A stretch of 39,099 bases of DNA from Actinospica durhamensis. GTDB lineage: Bacteria; Actinomycetota; Actinomycetes; Streptomycetales; Catenulisporaceae. The notes under the pieces were generated by a model. The model was not told the DNA's origin and made no database searches. It saw nothing but the letters and a program-made list of their open reading frames with translations. Made by a program: the position numbers and the translations under genes. The stretch lies in NCBI RefSeq assembly GCF_018139695.1, contig NZ_JAGSOG010000053.1, forward strand, positions 1 through 39,099. The letters run 5' to 3'. Shown here in pieces: positions 25,580 to 35,173 of the stretch (position 1 is the first letter of the stretch; every line of letters starts with the position of its first letter).

Positions 25580-27070
25580 ATGAGTCCACTGCTTGCCCTG
25601 CTCCCCGGCGCCGACCTCGACGACAGCGCGGCGATCGCGGAACTGCACCGGCTGCACGCCCTGCAGCGCGCGGCGTTCGGCGCCGACCCCCACCCCGACG
25701 CCGCGACCCGGCAAGGCCGCCTGGCGGCGCTGGCCGGGATGCTGCTCAACCACCGCGAAGAGATCCGCGCGGCGATGGCCGCGGACTTCGGGTCCCATCC
25801 CGATCTGTTCACCGACCTCGTCGAACTCCTCGGCATCGCCGGGCGCGCCGCGTTCGCCGCCGAGCACCTCGGCACGTGGATGGAGGAGGACCGGCGTTTT
25901 TCCGACCCCGCGCTCTATGGCACGGCCCGAGCCGGTGTGCGCTATCAGCCCAAGGGGGTCATCGGCGTCATCGTGCCCTGGAACTTCCCGTTCGACCTCT
26001 CACTCGGCCCCCTCGTCGAGATGCTCGCCGCCGGCAACCGCGTGCTGATCAAGCCGTCCGAATACACCCCGGCCAGCGCCGAACTGCTGCGCCGGATGGT
26101 CGCCGAGACCTTTCCGGAGGACCTGGTGGCGGTGTGCGTCGGCGGTCTGGCGCTGGCCGAGGAGTTTCCGACACTGCGCTGGGATCATCTGCTCTACACC
26201 GGCAGCCCCGCGGTCGGCCGACTCGTCGCCCTGGCCGCGGCCGAGAACCTCGTGCCCGTCACGCTCGAACTCGGCGGCAAATGCCCGGCGATCCTGACCG
26301 CCGACAGCGTGGACGCGCAGAGCGTGCGCAGCGTCGTGGGCACCAAGCTCGTCAAGAACGGCCAGATGTGCATCTCAGTGGACTACGCACTCGTGCCGCG
26401 CGAGCGGATCGAGGAGTTCGCCGCCCACGCCGAGCGCTACCTCACCGACGAACTGCCCGACTACGCCTCATCCGAGCACTGCACGGGCATCATCACCGAA
26501 CGACACCTCGAGCGGATCCTGGCGCTGCTCGAAGAAGCCCGCGCCGCCGGCGCGCGGATCGTCTCCCTGGGCGGCGAGGGGGACCGAACGACCCGGCGCC
26601 TGCCGCTGTCACTGGTCATCGACCCGCCTGCGGGCCTGCGCATCATGAACGAGGAGATCTTCGGCCCGATCCTGCCCGTGATCCCCTACGACGATCTCGA
26701 CGATGCTCTCGCCGCGATCAACGCCGGGGAGCGCCCGCTCGGACTGTACGTGTTCAGCAAGGACACGGCCGTCGCAGAACACGTCTTGCGCGCGACGACG
26801 TCCGGAGGTGCGTGCGTCAACGTGTGCGCGGTGCAGGGCGCACTGCCCTCGCTCGGCTTCGGAGGCATCGGGAACAGCGGAACCGGACGGCACCACGGCA
26901 TCGAGGGGTTCCGCGAGTTCTCAAATCCCCGCGGCGTGGTGGTGCGTGGGACCGGAGATCTGGCCGACGCCTTCCTGCCCCCGTACGGGCCGATCGCGCA
27001 GGCGGTCGTCGACGCCGCCTTCGGCCTCGGACCGTCTTCCGACATCGCCCCTGCCATCCCTGAGGAGTGA
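25580..27070 (+). CDS. Aldehyde dehydrogenase (coniferyl-aldehyde-dehydrogenase type)
   Basis: This 496-residue NAD(P)-dependent enzyme oxidises an aldehyde to its acid. It starts at ATG 25580, with AGGA nine bases before. Landmarks are IVPWNFPFDLS (cofactor binding), Glu230 in LELGGKCP, the nucleophile Cys264 in NGQMCIS, 34 residues later as expected, and EEIFGPILPV. The overall shape (MEEDRR near residue 110 and GNSGTGRHHG near the C-terminus) fits the CalB/coniferyl aldehyde dehydrogenase branch. Paired with the divergent SDR, it could turn an imported alcohol or aldehyde into an acid for the acyl-CoA ligase encoded at 36148 (inferred). Confidence 0.93.
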   Translation: MSPLLALLPGADLDDSAAIAELHRLHALQRAAFGADPHPDAATRQGRLAALAGMLLNHREEIRAAMAADFGSHPDLFTDLVELLGIAGRAAFAAEHLGTWMEEDRRFSDPALYGTARAGVRYQPKGVIGVIVPWNFPFDLSLGPLVEMLAAGNRVLIKPSEYTPASAELLRRMVAETFPEDLVAVCVGGLALAEEFPTLRWDHLLYTGSPAVGRLVALAAAENLVPVTLELGGKCPAILTADSVDAQSVRSVVGTKLVKNGQMCISVDYALVPRERIEEFAAHAERYLTDELPDYASSEHCTGIITERHLERILALLEEARAAGARIVSLGGEGDRTTRRLPLSLVIDPPAGLRIMNEEIFGPILPVIPYDDLDDALAAINAGERPLGLYVFSKDTAVAEHVLRATTSGGACVNVCAVQGALPSLGFGGIGNSGTGRHHGIEGFREFSNPRGVVVRGTGDLADAFLPPYGPIAQAVVDAAFGLGPSSDIAPAIPEE

Positions 27071-27143
27071 GCCGCGGAACGCCGAGCCGGACGCCGAGAT
27101 ACTCAACGAAGCTGCCGTCCGGGCCGGTCGTACGCCCGCCTCG

Positions 27144-27517
27144 TCATGCCGGCGCGCCGAGATCGTGGGCCGGCAGTGCGCTTTCGACGCCGGCGCACCA
27201 GATGCGCTGGATCTGGCGGGTGGCGCGGATGTCGGTGAGCGGGTCGCGTCGACCAGGCTCGGCGGCCACGTGCCCATGTCCAAGGCGGTGGTGACCCCGA
27301 AGGCGGTGAACTGCTCGAGGGCCTCGAGGTCGCTCAGGTGGATGTGGGCGTCGATCAGTCCCGGAAGGAGCGTTCCGCCCGATCCGTCAGTCACCCGTGC
27401 GCCCTCGGTGTCCGCGGCGGCAAGGATCACACCGTCGCCGATCACGACCGTTCCCGGCTCGCGCAGCCTGTGGCCGTCGAAGACGCGCACGTTGGTGAGC
27501 GCGGTCTTGGCGGCCAC
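27144..27517 (-). pseudogene. Amidohydrolase gene with large internal deletion
   Basis: From a GTG at 27517 the minus strand encodes a normal amidohydrolase N-terminus: ALTNVRVFDGHRL, then GGTLLPGLIDAHIHLSD with the metal-binding HxH. It stays normal to GVTTALDMGTWPP. Near 27250 a second frame takes over, reading RDPLTDIRATRQIQRIW and ending at a TGA (27146-27144), which is the usual amidohydrolase C-terminus. About 270 central residues are missing and the two halves are out of frame, so no enzyme is made. The join lies in GTCGACGCGACCC. It converges on the aldehyde dehydrogenase gene. The full-length parent would hydrolyse a cyclic amide or similar bond. Confidence 0.78.
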
Positions 27518-27576
27518 AGGCCCGGTGCCGCCGGCCCGCTGATGTGTGTGTCACGTCGCGTCCTGCGTCTCGGTTC

Positions 27577-28155
27577 TCAGCTCTCGTTGAGCCATGCGGA
27601 CCCGGCGGCCTTGATCTCGGCCTCCAGTGCGCTGCCGCGCGTGGGGAACTCGCCGGTGACGGGGAAGCCGGACCGCTCCAGCAGGTAGGCCAGGGCGGCG
27701 TACTCGCGCGGGTATGCGCTCACGGCCTTCTCGTCGATCTCCGGGATCCTGGTGAGGAAGTTGAAGCAGCTCATGTCGTAGCTGCTGTCGCGGCGGCTGA
27801 TGCGCCACGCCCCGTCGCGCTTCTCGACCTGGTCGAGGAAGCGGTTGTGTGCGGTGCAGCCGAGTTCCAGGGCGGTGTTCTCAGCGATGATCATCGCGTT
27901 GGTCTGCACCAGGGCCCGGTCGCCGTGGAAGGTGATCGACGGGTTGGCGATCACGTGCTTGGTGCGCAGGTCCGTCGTGCCCATGCGGGCGGAGCCGTCG
28001 ACGAAGTCGGCGGCCAGGCCGTCGAACCAGGTGATCGTGATGGTGGCGCCGGGGTGGAACAGATCGCGCAGCTGGTCCCATTCGCCCAGGTCGCGGTGGA
28101 TCCAGCCGTTCATCAGGTCCGCGATGGCGGCCCGGTCCTCGAGACGTGCGTCCAT
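27577..28155 (-). CDS. SnoaL-like / NTF2-fold protein
   Basis: This 192-residue protein has the NTF2 fold of SnoaL-like cyclases, hydratases and dehydratases (PF13577 type). The start is ATG 28155 with GGAG eight bases before. The pattern is EDRAAIADLMNGWIHRDLGEW at the start, then LFHPGATITITWFDG, and a middle GDRALVQTNAMIIAE beta-sheet region, followed by RDGAWRISRRDSSYD. The last 45 residues extend beyond the core domain. Family members do many reactions, so no activity is assigned. It is divergent from a TetR gene 102 bases away and lies within the catabolic island. Confidence 0.85.
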   Translation of the reverse strand: MDARLEDRAAIADLMNGWIHRDLGEWDQLRDLFHPGATITITWFDGLAADFVDGSARMGTTDLRTKHVIANPSITFHGDRALVQTNAMIIAENTALELGCTAHNRFLDQVEKRDGAWRISRRDSSYDMSCFNFLTRIPEIDEKAVSAYPREYAALAYLLERSGFPVTGEFPTRGSALEAEIKAAGSAWLNES

Positions 28156-28257
28156 GTGTCGAGCTCCGTAAAATAGAGGACGGAATTGTTTCTTAGTCTC
28201 ACCGTACACCGCCTCTCCGGTCGACGCGATCCGAGGTCGGGGGCTATAACGGGGTGG
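28156..28257. promoter_or_regulatory. Divergent promoter between SnoaL-like and TetR genes
   Basis: This 102-base gap must hold both promoters. It is AT-rich near 28170-28195. TCCGT at 28165-28169 and ACGGA at 28180-28184 form an inverted pair 10 bases apart, a possible site for the adjacent TetR protein. Evidence is weak because the arms are only 5 bp. Confidence 0.3.
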
Positions 28258-28884
28258 ATGAGCACCTTGCCCGCATCACCCACGCCGCCGCGGCGCACCG
28301 CCGCCGACGGCGCGACCTCGCGCCGCCGCGGCGTGGAACTGACCCAGGCGATCTACCGGGCGACCCTGGAGGAGTTGGCCGCGACCAGCTTCGAGGAGCT
28401 GAGCTTCGAGAAGATCGCTCCGAAGGCGGGCACCGGAAAGTCGGTGCTCTACCGCCGCTGGAGCACCACCGCCGAACTCGTCCTGGCCGCTCTCAAGGAC
28501 GACGAGGCCGGCCTGGGCAGGCCCCTGATGCCGGACACCGGCACGCTGCGCGGGGATCTGCTCGTCCTGCTCACCAGGTTCGCCCGGATCCTGGAAGAGC
28601 CGCGCGGCCGCGCTCTGCGGCCGCTGCTGACCCAGCGCCCGCGCCATCCCGAGCTGTTCGAGCAGGTCATGACGCAGGTCATCGCGCCCCACCGGGCCGT
28701 ACTGCTCGAGCGCATGCGGGTCGCCGTCGAGCGCGGCCAGGCCGGCCCCGAACGGGCCACCGAGCGCACCGCGGCCATCGGCCCGCGCCTGGTCGTGGCC
28801 GAATCCATCGACCACGGCACCGTCTCCGATGCCGAGGTCCAGGCCATCGTCGACGAGGTGCTCCTGCCCCTGCTCAACCGCTGA
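28258..28884 (+). CDS. TetR/AcrR-family transcriptional regulator
   Basis: This 208-residue regulator starts at ATG 28258. The N-terminal helix-turn-helix reads SFEELSFEKIAPKAGTGKSV followed by LYRRW, the typical TetR recognition helix, at about residues 45-70. The remaining helices form the ligand domain (TLRGDLLVLLTRFARILEE and onward). It is divergent from the SnoaL-like gene, the usual layout for a local repressor, so it probably controls that gene and itself. Its stop lies 21 bases from the stop of the second regulator, convergent with it. Ligand unknown. Confidence 0.92.
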   Translation: MSTLPASPTPPRRTAADGATSRRRGVELTQAIYRATLEELAATSFEELSFEKIAPKAGTGKSVLYRRWSTTAELVLAALKDDEAGLGRPLMPDTGTLRGDLLVLLTRFARILEEPRGRALRPLLTQRPRHPELFEQVMTQVIAPHRAVLLERMRVAVERGQAGPERATERTAAIGPRLVVAESIDHGTVSDAEVQAIVDEVLLPLLNR

Positions 28885-28905
28885 GGGCGAGTTCCGGGCG
28901 GCGGC

Positions 28906-29490
28906 TCACGCTGAGGCGCCCTCGATCAGGGCGCGCTGGAGCCGGTCGGCCTTCTCCACGTCCGGGGTGCGGGCGGCGAGCACGTCGGCGTAGAGGAACG
29001 ACTCGCCGATGCGTACGAGTGCGTAGGCGAGGTCGTCGGGCCCGATGATCGGTTCCAGTCCGTAGTCCTCCACGTCGCGGCGCAACGAGTCCGCGACCGC
29101 GGCGACGGTGCCCTGCTGGATCGGCCCGCGGGGGTCGGTGAGGATCCTCATGGCGAGTGCCGGCTCGTCGTCCAGCAGCGTGCGCAGGCCCTTCGACCGC
29201 GCCACGATCGCGTTGAAGTGCCGCAGCGAACCGGTGGTGTGCAGGGCGTCGGCGGGCTTCTCGCTCTCCCAGCGCTCGGCCGCTATCGCCAGGCACCGCT
29301 CGGTCTCGATCCACAGGGCACGCGCGAGCAGGACCTCTCGCCCGCCGACCCGGCGGAACAAGGTGGCCCGGTTGATGCCGAGCTCATCGGCCAGACCCTG
29401 CATGTCGAGCCTGCGGCACTGCGCGAACCACTGCGCAGCGCGCTCCACGGCCTCCTGTGCGCCGCGTCGGGCGTCGGCGGGTTGCGCCAT
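28906..29490 (-). CDS. QsdR-type TetR-family regulator
   Basis: This 194-residue regulator starts at ATG 29490, six bases after AGGAGA. It matches the QsdR branch of TetR proteins, which have a short basic N-terminus and the DNA-binding segment MQGLADELGINRATLFRRVG at about residues 30-50, followed by REVLLARALW. The C-terminal domain ends ADVLAARTPDVEKADRLQRA. In Rhodococcus, QsdR represses a lactone-degrading operon; other members control acid catabolism. A 25-bp palindrome 35 bases upstream of the start suggests autoregulation. The same palindrome occurs before the SDR/aldehyde dehydrogenase pair, so it is the likely master regulator of the catabolic island. Confidence 0.88.
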   Translation of the reverse strand: MAQPADARRGAQEAVERAAQWFAQCRRLDMQGLADELGINRATLFRRVGGREVLLARALWIETERCLAIAAERWESEKPADALHTTGSLRHFNAIVARSKGLRTLLDDEPALAMRILTDPRGPIQQGTVAAVADSLRRDVEDYGLEPIIGPDDLAYALVRIGESFLYADVLAARTPDVEKADRLQRALIEGASA

Positions 29491-29524
29491 CGGTGTCTCC
29501 TGGCTGTGCTCGAGCACCCTCAGG

Positions 29525-29549
29525 TGCAACATTCTCAAGAAGTGTTGCA
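29525..29549. promoter_or_regulatory. Predicted QsdR-type TetR operator, site 2
   Basis: A 25-bp palindrome; on the minus strand the arms read TGCAACACTTC and AATGTTGCA, with TTGAG between. It lies just upstream of the regulator's ribosome-binding site and also in the divergent promoter region of the MFS transporter operon. It is identical to site 1 (25486-25510) outside the five central bases. Confidence 0.82.
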
Positions 29550-29758
29550 CATGCGATCCGGCCGTGTCATTCTCATAGCCCACAGGCCGCTGCGACCGCG
29601 TGGCTCGGGACGCCGACCGACCTCGGCAATCCGCCCGAACTCGAGCGTATGACAGCAGTCTGCCTCGATGGCGTGCGCCCGGTGCGCCTCGCCACCAGGG
29701 CACTGCGAAGGCCCCGAACCCCCCACCCCTGATCTACGACCTCGCACGGCGTGAAAGG

Positions 29759-29772
29759 TAAGCAAGCGCTTA
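29759..29772. promoter_or_regulatory. Possible second TetR-type operator before MFS gene
   Basis: TAAGC-AAGC-GCTTA is an inverted repeat around an AAGCGCTT core, 72 bases before the MFS start codon. AAGC/GCTT palindromes of this size are common TetR-family operators for fatty-acid and steroid catabolism genes. It does not match the QsdR-type sites, so it may belong to the other TetR protein. Confidence 0.4.
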
Positions 29773-29843
29773 TTCACCCTGCATCGCGGACGGTGCCGCC
29801 ATGGGCCGATCTGTCCGATCCGACCGAGCAGAAGGGCAACTCA

Positions 29844-31952
29844 ATGACGAGCAGCTCGCACCCCACGGCTCCCGCGCTCCCAACCGTCAACGCCAAGGGC
29901 GGCATCTGGGGCCGCCAGTTGGACCGCTACCCGGCCACCGGAGCACGCACCGGCTACCTGGTGATCGTCGTCCTGGCCACGATCACGCTCTACTACGAGC
30001 TCTACGTCCAGGGCTCGGTGGCCACCGCGCTCGCCGCGAACCTGCACATGACCCTGGTGTATCTGATCTCGATCTCCATCGTCGGCAACGGCGTCGGCGC
30101 GCTCGCCTCGGTGGTCGCGGGGCTGGCCGACCGGTGGGGCCGGGCGAATCTCGTGGTCTACGGGCTGGCGGTGACCGGTGCGTTGGTGGCCTTCGGGCTC
30201 GCCGACGCGACCGAGAAGTCGGTCTACCTGGTGCTGTTCGCGGTGGTCAGCTTCGTCGAAGGCATGATCCTGGTGGCCACCCCGGCATTGATCCGCGACT
30301 TCTCCCCGCAGCTCGGTCGCGCCTCGGCGATGTGCTTCTGGACCATGGGCCCGGTGCTCGGCAGCCTCGTGGTCAGCGAAGTCGCCAGCCACACGCTGGC
30401 CGCGCACGCGGACTGGCAGTACCAGTTCCGGGTGTGCGGTGTCGTCGGGCTCGTCGTGTTCGCCCTCGCGTTCGTCGGCCTGCGCGAGCTCGCGCCGCAG
30501 CTGCGCGACCAGATCATGGTGAGCCTGCGGGACAAGGCCCTGATCGAGGCGAACGCCGCGGGTATCGATCCCAACGTCGTGGTCGAGGGGCACTGGCGGC
30601 AGATGCTGCGCCGCGACATCATCCTCCCAGCGATCGCGCTGAGCCTTTCGCTGCTGTTCTACTACGCCGCGGTGGGCATGTTCGTGGTCTTCTTCGCCAC
30701 GAACTTCGGCTACTCGGAGGCCCGGGCGAACGCCCTGTCGAACTGGTACTGGGCCATGAACGCCGCAGCGCTGCTGGTCGCGGGGCTCGTGTCGGACGCG
30801 CTCAAGGTCCGCAAGCCGTTCATGCTCGCGGGCGGGGTGGTGAGCATGGCGGGTGTGGCGCTGTTCGCGATCGCCACCACACACCCCGGCACGACCTACT
30901 ACGAGTTCGTCGCCATCCTGATGCCGATCGCGATCGGCAGCGCGTTCGCGTTCTCCACGTGGATGGCCGCGTTCACCGAGACGGTCGAGAAGCACAACCC
31001 GGCCGCCACGGCCACCGGCCTGGCCGTGTGGGGTGCGACGCTGCGCTCGATCGTGGTGGTCGCGCTGCTGGTGCTGATCGCGCTCATTCCGGCCGCGAGC
31101 ACGCTGGTGGGTCAGGGCACGCAGGTCGCCGCCGCGGCGGCCGGACAGAGCCCGGGGCTGAGCGCGAGCGAGAACGCGACGGTCAAGGCGGTCGCGGCCG
31201 ACCCGTCGATCGCGACCCGGGTGCAGACGATCGCGACGCAGGACGCGGCGCAACTGGCCACCGCGCAGAAACTCTCGCCGGCCACACAGGCCGCGCTCAC
31301 CGCGAATCCGAGCGACCCCGCCGCACAGGCCCAGGCCCTGAGCGAGATCTCCGGTCTCCCGGTCGGCACCGTCACCAGCGTGGTGACGCTCGGCGCGCAG
31401 TACGCCGCGCAGCTCGCGACCGCGCAGGCGATCGACCCGGCCACGCAGGCGGCGTTGGCGGCGAACCCGAACGACACGGCAGCCCAGGCCGAGGCGGTCG
31501 GTCAGATCGCAGCAGCCTTCCACGTGACGGCGAGTGCGGCGACCGCGCGGCTCCAGGCGCTTGCCGCGGTGCCCCAGGCCGATCTCGCCCTGGTGTCCGC
31601 GAACGGCAAGCCGGTCGCGAGCGCCGCGGCTGAGCTGACCGCGCTCGGGAAGGTGCCTGGCGCCGACCTCGCGCTCGTCGCGCAGTACGGGCCCGGGCTG
31701 CAGGACCCGAAGGTCGTGGCCGAACTCACGTACCTGCAGGCCAACGCCCCGGCGGTGGAAGCGGCGCAGAAGCAGTCGCCGAGCCAGTGGCAGCACTGGT
31801 GGTGGCTGTGCTTCGCCGGACAGGTGGTGTTCATCCCGTTCATCTGGCTGCTGACCGGCCGCTGGAGTGCCAAGAAGGCGCGCGAGGACGCCCGCGAGCA
31901 CGGCGAGAAGGTCGAGCGCGAACTCACCGCACTCGCCGCGCTGGCGAAGTAA
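29844..31952 (+). CDS. MFS transporter with a large alanine-rich insert
   Basis: This 702-residue protein has an MFS membrane core of normal size interrupted by about 220 extra residues. The start is ATG 29844, with AAGGG upstream. Helices 1-11 occupy roughly residues 35-430, with the helix 2-3 loop as GLADRWGRANLVVYG. The insert (about 430-650) is alanine/glutamine-rich and contains two 35-residue repeats (468-502 and 521-555; 25 of 35 identical) with AAQLATAQ and PATQAAL motifs. A final helix (WWWLCFAGQVVFIPFIWLL) then returns to the cytoplasm. It leads the beta-oxidation operon and is probably the importer of its acid substrate (inferred). Confidence 0.9.
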   Translation: MTSSSHPTAPALPTVNAKGGIWGRQLDRYPATGARTGYLVIVVLATITLYYELYVQGSVATALAANLHMTLVYLISISIVGNGVGALASVVAGLADRWGRANLVVYGLAVTGALVAFGLADATEKSVYLVLFAVVSFVEGMILVATPALIRDFSPQLGRASAMCFWTMGPVLGSLVVSEVASHTLAAHADWQYQFRVCGVVGLVVFALAFVGLRELAPQLRDQIMVSLRDKALIEANAAGIDPNVVVEGHWRQMLRRDIILPAIALSLSLLFYYAAVGMFVVFFATNFGYSEARANALSNWYWAMNAAALLVAGLVSDALKVRKPFMLAGGVVSMAGVALFAIATTHPGTTYYEFVAILMPIAIGSAFAFSTWMAAFTETVEKHNPAATATGLAVWGATLRSIVVVALLVLIALIPAASTLVGQGTQVAAAAAGQSPGLSASENATVKAVAADPSIATRVQTIATQDAAQLATAQKLSPATQAALTANPSDPAAQAQALSEISGLPVGTVTSVVTLGAQYAAQLATAQAIDPATQAALAANPNDTAAQAEAVGQIAAAFHVTASAATARLQALAAVPQADLALVSANGKPVASAAAELTALGKVPGADLALVAQYGPGLQDPKVVAELTYLQANAPAVEAAQKQSPSQWQHWWWLCFAGQVVFIPFIWLLTGRWSAKKAREDAREHGEKVERELTALAALAK

Positions 31953-32026
31953 TCGGATACGCGACACGTCGCACGGCCCGGCGGCCGCACCGGCTGCCGG
32001 GCCGGATACCAAGCAAGGAGCATGCC

Positions 32027-33247
32027 ATGCCTGAAGCAGTGATCGTGGCCGCCGCCCGTTCCCCGATCGGGCGCGCCGCCAAGGGATCCCTGGCCACCGT
32101 GCGCCCGGACGATCTGACGGCCGCGATCGTGCGGGCCGCCCTGGCGCAGGTGCCGCAGCTCGATCCACGGGAGATCGAGGACCTGATGCTCGGCTGCGGC
32201 CAGCCGGCCGCCGAACAGGGCTACAACCTCGCCCGGGTGGTGGCCGCCCTGCTCGGCTTCGACGACCTGCCCGGCACCACGGTGAACCGGTACTGCTCCT
32301 CGTCCCTGCAGACCACGCGGATGGCCTTCCACGCGATCAAGGCGGGGGAGGGGGACGTGTACCTTTCCGCCGGAGTCGAGTGCGTCTCGCGCTACACCTC
32401 GGGCGCCGCCGACTACCCGCCCAGCACCATGAACCCGGTCTTCGCCAGTGCGCTGGCCCGCACGGCCGAGCGGGCTGAGGGCGGCACCCGGGAATGGGCC
32501 GACCCGCGCGAGAGCGGCGAGCTGCCGGACGTCTACGTCGCGATGGGCCAGACCGCGGAGAACCTCGCCGAGCTCAAGGGCGTCACCCGCCGGGAGATGG
32601 ACGAATTCGCCGTGCGCTCGCAGAACCTGGCCGAGAAGGCGATCGCCGAGGGCTTCTGGGAGCGCGAGATCACCCCCGTCACCCTGCCCGACGGCACGAT
32701 CGTGACCGCCGACGACGGCCCGCGCGCCGGGGTCACCCTGGAGGGTGTCGAGGCGCTCAGGCCCTCCTTCCGCCCGGACGGCCGCGTCACCGCCGGCAAC
32801 TGCTGTCCGCTCAACGACGGCGCCGCGGCGCTGGTGGTCATGTCGGACACCAGGGCCCGCGAGCTCGGGATCACCCCGCTCGCCCGCATCGTCGCCACCG
32901 GCCTGAGCGCCCTGTCTCCCGAGATCATGGGCCTCGGCCCGGTCGAGGCCAGCAAGCAGGCACTCAAGCGCGCCGGCCTGTCCATCGGCGACATCGACCT
33001 GGTCGAGATCAACGAGGCCTTCGCCGCCCAGGTGATCCCCTCCTACCGCGACCTCGGCATCGACATCGACCGCCTCAACGTCAACGGCGGCGCCATCGCC
33101 GTAGGCCACCCCTTCGGCATGACCGGCGCCCGCATCGCCACCACCCTGATCAACTCCCTGCGCACCCACGACAAGCAGTTCGGCCTCGAAGCCATGTGCG
33201 TAGGCGGCGGCCAGGGCATGGCCCTGATCCTCGAAAGGCTCAGCTGA
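32027..33247 (+). CDS. Thiolase (acetyl-CoA C-acyltransferase)
   Basis: This 406-residue enzyme cleaves 3-ketoacyl-CoA with CoA, the last step of beta-oxidation. AAGGAG, six bases upstream, selects the ATG at 32027. The catalytic residues are all visible: nucleophile Cys90 in [16 protein letters not shown], His361 in [12 protein letters not shown], and the second cysteine at 391 in MCVGGGQG. It starts 74 bases after the transporter gene and leads into the acyl-CoA dehydrogenase gene 46 bases on, in one operon. Confidence 0.95.
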   Translation: MPEAVIVAAARSPIGRAAKGSLATVRPDDLTAAIVRAALAQVPQLDPREIEDLMLGCGQPAAEQGYNLARVVAALLGFDDLPGTTVNRYCSSSLQTTRMAFHAIKAGEGDVYLSAGVECVSRYTSGAADYPPSTMNPVFASALARTAERAEGGTREWADPRESGELPDVYVAMGQTAENLAELKGVTRREMDEFAVRSQNLAEKAIAEGFWEREITPVTLPDGTIVTADDGPRAGVTLEGVEALRPSFRPDGRVTAGNCCPLNDGAAALVVMSDTRARELGITPLARIVATGLSALSPEIMGLGPVEASKQALKRAGLSIGDIDLVEINEAFAAQVIPSYRDLGIDIDRLNVNGGAIAVGHPFGMTGARIATTLINSLRTHDKQFGLEAMCVGGGQGMALILERLS

Positions 33248-33293
33248 TGGCCCATCCGTTCCCCCACCCCGCCGGCGCCGAAAGCGACAGACC

Positions 33294-35132
33294 ATGAGCC
33301 ACTATCGCAGCAATCTGCGAGACCTCGAATTCAACCTCTTCGAGGTCTTCGACACCCGCGAGGCACTGGGCCGCGGACCCTACGCGGAGATCGACGAGCC
33401 CACGGCACGGCAGATGCTCGCCGAGGTCGAGCGCCTCGCGCTCGGCCCGATCGCCGCCTCCTACACCGAGGCCGACCGCAACCCGCCCGTCTACGATCCG
33501 GCCACCTGCGCCGTGACCATGCCCGAGGCCTTCCGCCGCTCGTACCAGGCGTACATGAACGCCGAATGGTGGCGCCTGGACCTGCCCCCGGAGCTCGGCG
33601 GCACGCCCGCGCCGCGCGCGCTGTGGTGGTCGCTGGTCGAACTCGTCCAGGGAGCCCAGGCCCCGGTGTTCATGTTCGGCGGCGGCCCCAGCTTCAGCAC
33701 TCTGCTCCACTTCCTCGGCACCGAGGAGCAGCGGCGGATGGCGAAGCTCATGGTCGAGCGGCGGTGGGCCGCGACGATGGTGCTCACCGAGCCCGACGCC
33801 GGATCCGACGTCGGGGCCGGAACCACCCGCGCCGTGCCGCAGCCGGACGGGACCTGGCACATCCAGGGCGTCAAGCGCTTCATCACCTCCGGCGAGCACG
33901 ACCTGGAGGAGAACATCGTCCACTTCGTCCTCGCGCGCCCGGACGGAGCCGGCCCCGGGACCAAGGGCCTTTCGCTCTTCGTCGTGCCGAAATACCACTT
34001 CGACCCGGCGACCGGCGCACTCGGCGAGCGCAACGGCGTCTACGCCACGAACGTCGAGAAGAAGATGGGCATCAAGGTCTCCACCACCTGCGAGATGACC
34101 TTCGGCCAGCACGAGCCCGCCGTCGGCCACCTGCTCGGCGGCGTGCACGACGGCATCGCGCAGATGTTCAAGGTGATCGAGGGCGCGCGCATGCAGGTCG
34201 GGGTGAAGGCGATCGCGACCCTCTCCACCGGGTACCTCAACGCGCTCGACTACGCCAGAACCCGGGTCCAGGGGCCCGACCTGGCCCGGGCGGGGGACAA
34301 GACCGCCCCGCGCGTGAGCATCGATCAGCACCCCGACGTGCGGGTGAACCTCATGACGCAGAAGGCGTACGCCGAGGGGCTCCGTGCCCTCTACATCTAC
34401 ACCGCCTCCTGGCTCGACCGCGCCGCCCTGGCCCGCGCCGTGGGCAACGAGGCCGCGGCCGAGCGCGCCACGAGCGTCAACGACCTGCTGCTCCCGCTCG
34501 TCAAGGGCGTCGGCTCGGAGCGCTCCTACGCCCTGCTGGCCCAGAGCCTGCAGACGTTCGGAGGCTCCGGGTTCCTCCAGGACTACCCGCTCGAGCAGTA
34601 CATCCGCGACACCAAGATCGACACGCTGTACGAGGGCACCACCGGAATCCAGGGCCTTGACTTCTTCTTCCGCAAGATCGCCCGCGACCGGGAAGTGGCG
34701 TGGAACGCGGTGACCGGAGAGATCGAGGCCTTCCTCACCGAGACCGACGGGGAAGCGCGGCTGCGCTCCGAGCACGCTGCGCTGAGCGAGGCACTCGGGC
34801 ACGTGCGCGCGATGGTGGCCGCCATGCTCGACTGGCAGCGCGCCGCGTCCGCGACGCCCGCGGAGATCTACAAGGCCGGCCAGAACACGACCCGGCTGCT
34901 GATGAGCGTGGGGGACCTGATCCTCGGCTGGCTACTCGCCCGCCAGGCCCACATCGCACTCAAGGCGCTGGAGGCCGGCCCGGCCCCGGAGGAGCGCGAC
35001 TTCTACACCGGCAAGAGCGCCGTCGCCCGGTTCTTCGCCGCCACCGTCCTACCCGAGCTCGCCGCTCGCCGCGCCGCGCTCGAAGCCACCGACAATGCCC
35101 TGATGGACCTCGATCCGGCCGCATTCCGCTGA
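33294..35132 (+). CDS. Long acyl-CoA dehydrogenase (FadE5-like)
   Basis: This 612-residue FAD enzyme introduces the 2,3-double bond into an acyl-CoA. It belongs to the long (about 600-residue) group typified by mycobacterial FadE5, with extra N- and C-terminal helices beyond the 380-residue core. Landmarks are the start [19 protein letters not shown], the flavin region [21 protein letters not shown] and [11 protein letters not shown], with the catalytic-base glutamate at 447 in [11 protein letters not shown]. The start ATG at 33294 has only a weak GAAAG before it. It is co-transcribed with thiolase. Confidence 0.94.
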   Translation: MSHYRSNLRDLEFNLFEVFDTREALGRGPYAEIDEPTARQMLAEVERLALGPIAASYTEADRNPPVYDPATCAVTMPEAFRRSYQAYMNAEWWRLDLPPELGGTPAPRALWWSLVELVQGAQAPVFMFGGGPSFSTLLHFLGTEEQRRMAKLMVERRWAATMVLTEPDAGSDVGAGTTRAVPQPDGTWHIQGVKRFITSGEHDLEENIVHFVLARPDGAGPGTKGLSLFVVPKYHFDPATGALGERNGVYATNVEKKMGIKVSTTCEMTFGQHEPAVGHLLGGVHDGIAQMFKVIEGARMQVGVKAIATLSTGYLNALDYARTRVQGPDLARAGDKTAPRVSIDQHPDVRVNLMTQKAYAEGLRALYIYTASWLDRAALARAVGNEAAAERATSVNDLLLPLVKGVGSERSYALLAQSLQTFGGSGFLQDYPLEQYIRDTKIDTLYEGTTGIQGLDFFFRKIARDREVAWNAVTGEIEAFLTETDGEARLRSEHAALSEALGHVRAMVAAMLDWQRAASATPAEIYKAGQNTTRLLMSVGDLILGWLLARQAHIALKALEAGPAPEERDFYTGKSAVARFFAATVLPELAARRAALEATDNALMDLDPAAFR

Positions 35133-35173
35133 GCGCGGACGGCCCGGGCCACCCGAAAGGAACGATCAGCACC

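Noticed and set aside
29841-32168. 775-codon antisense frame over the transporter gene
   Set aside because: Arg/His/Glu-rich shadow of the alanine- and valine-rich transporter gene.
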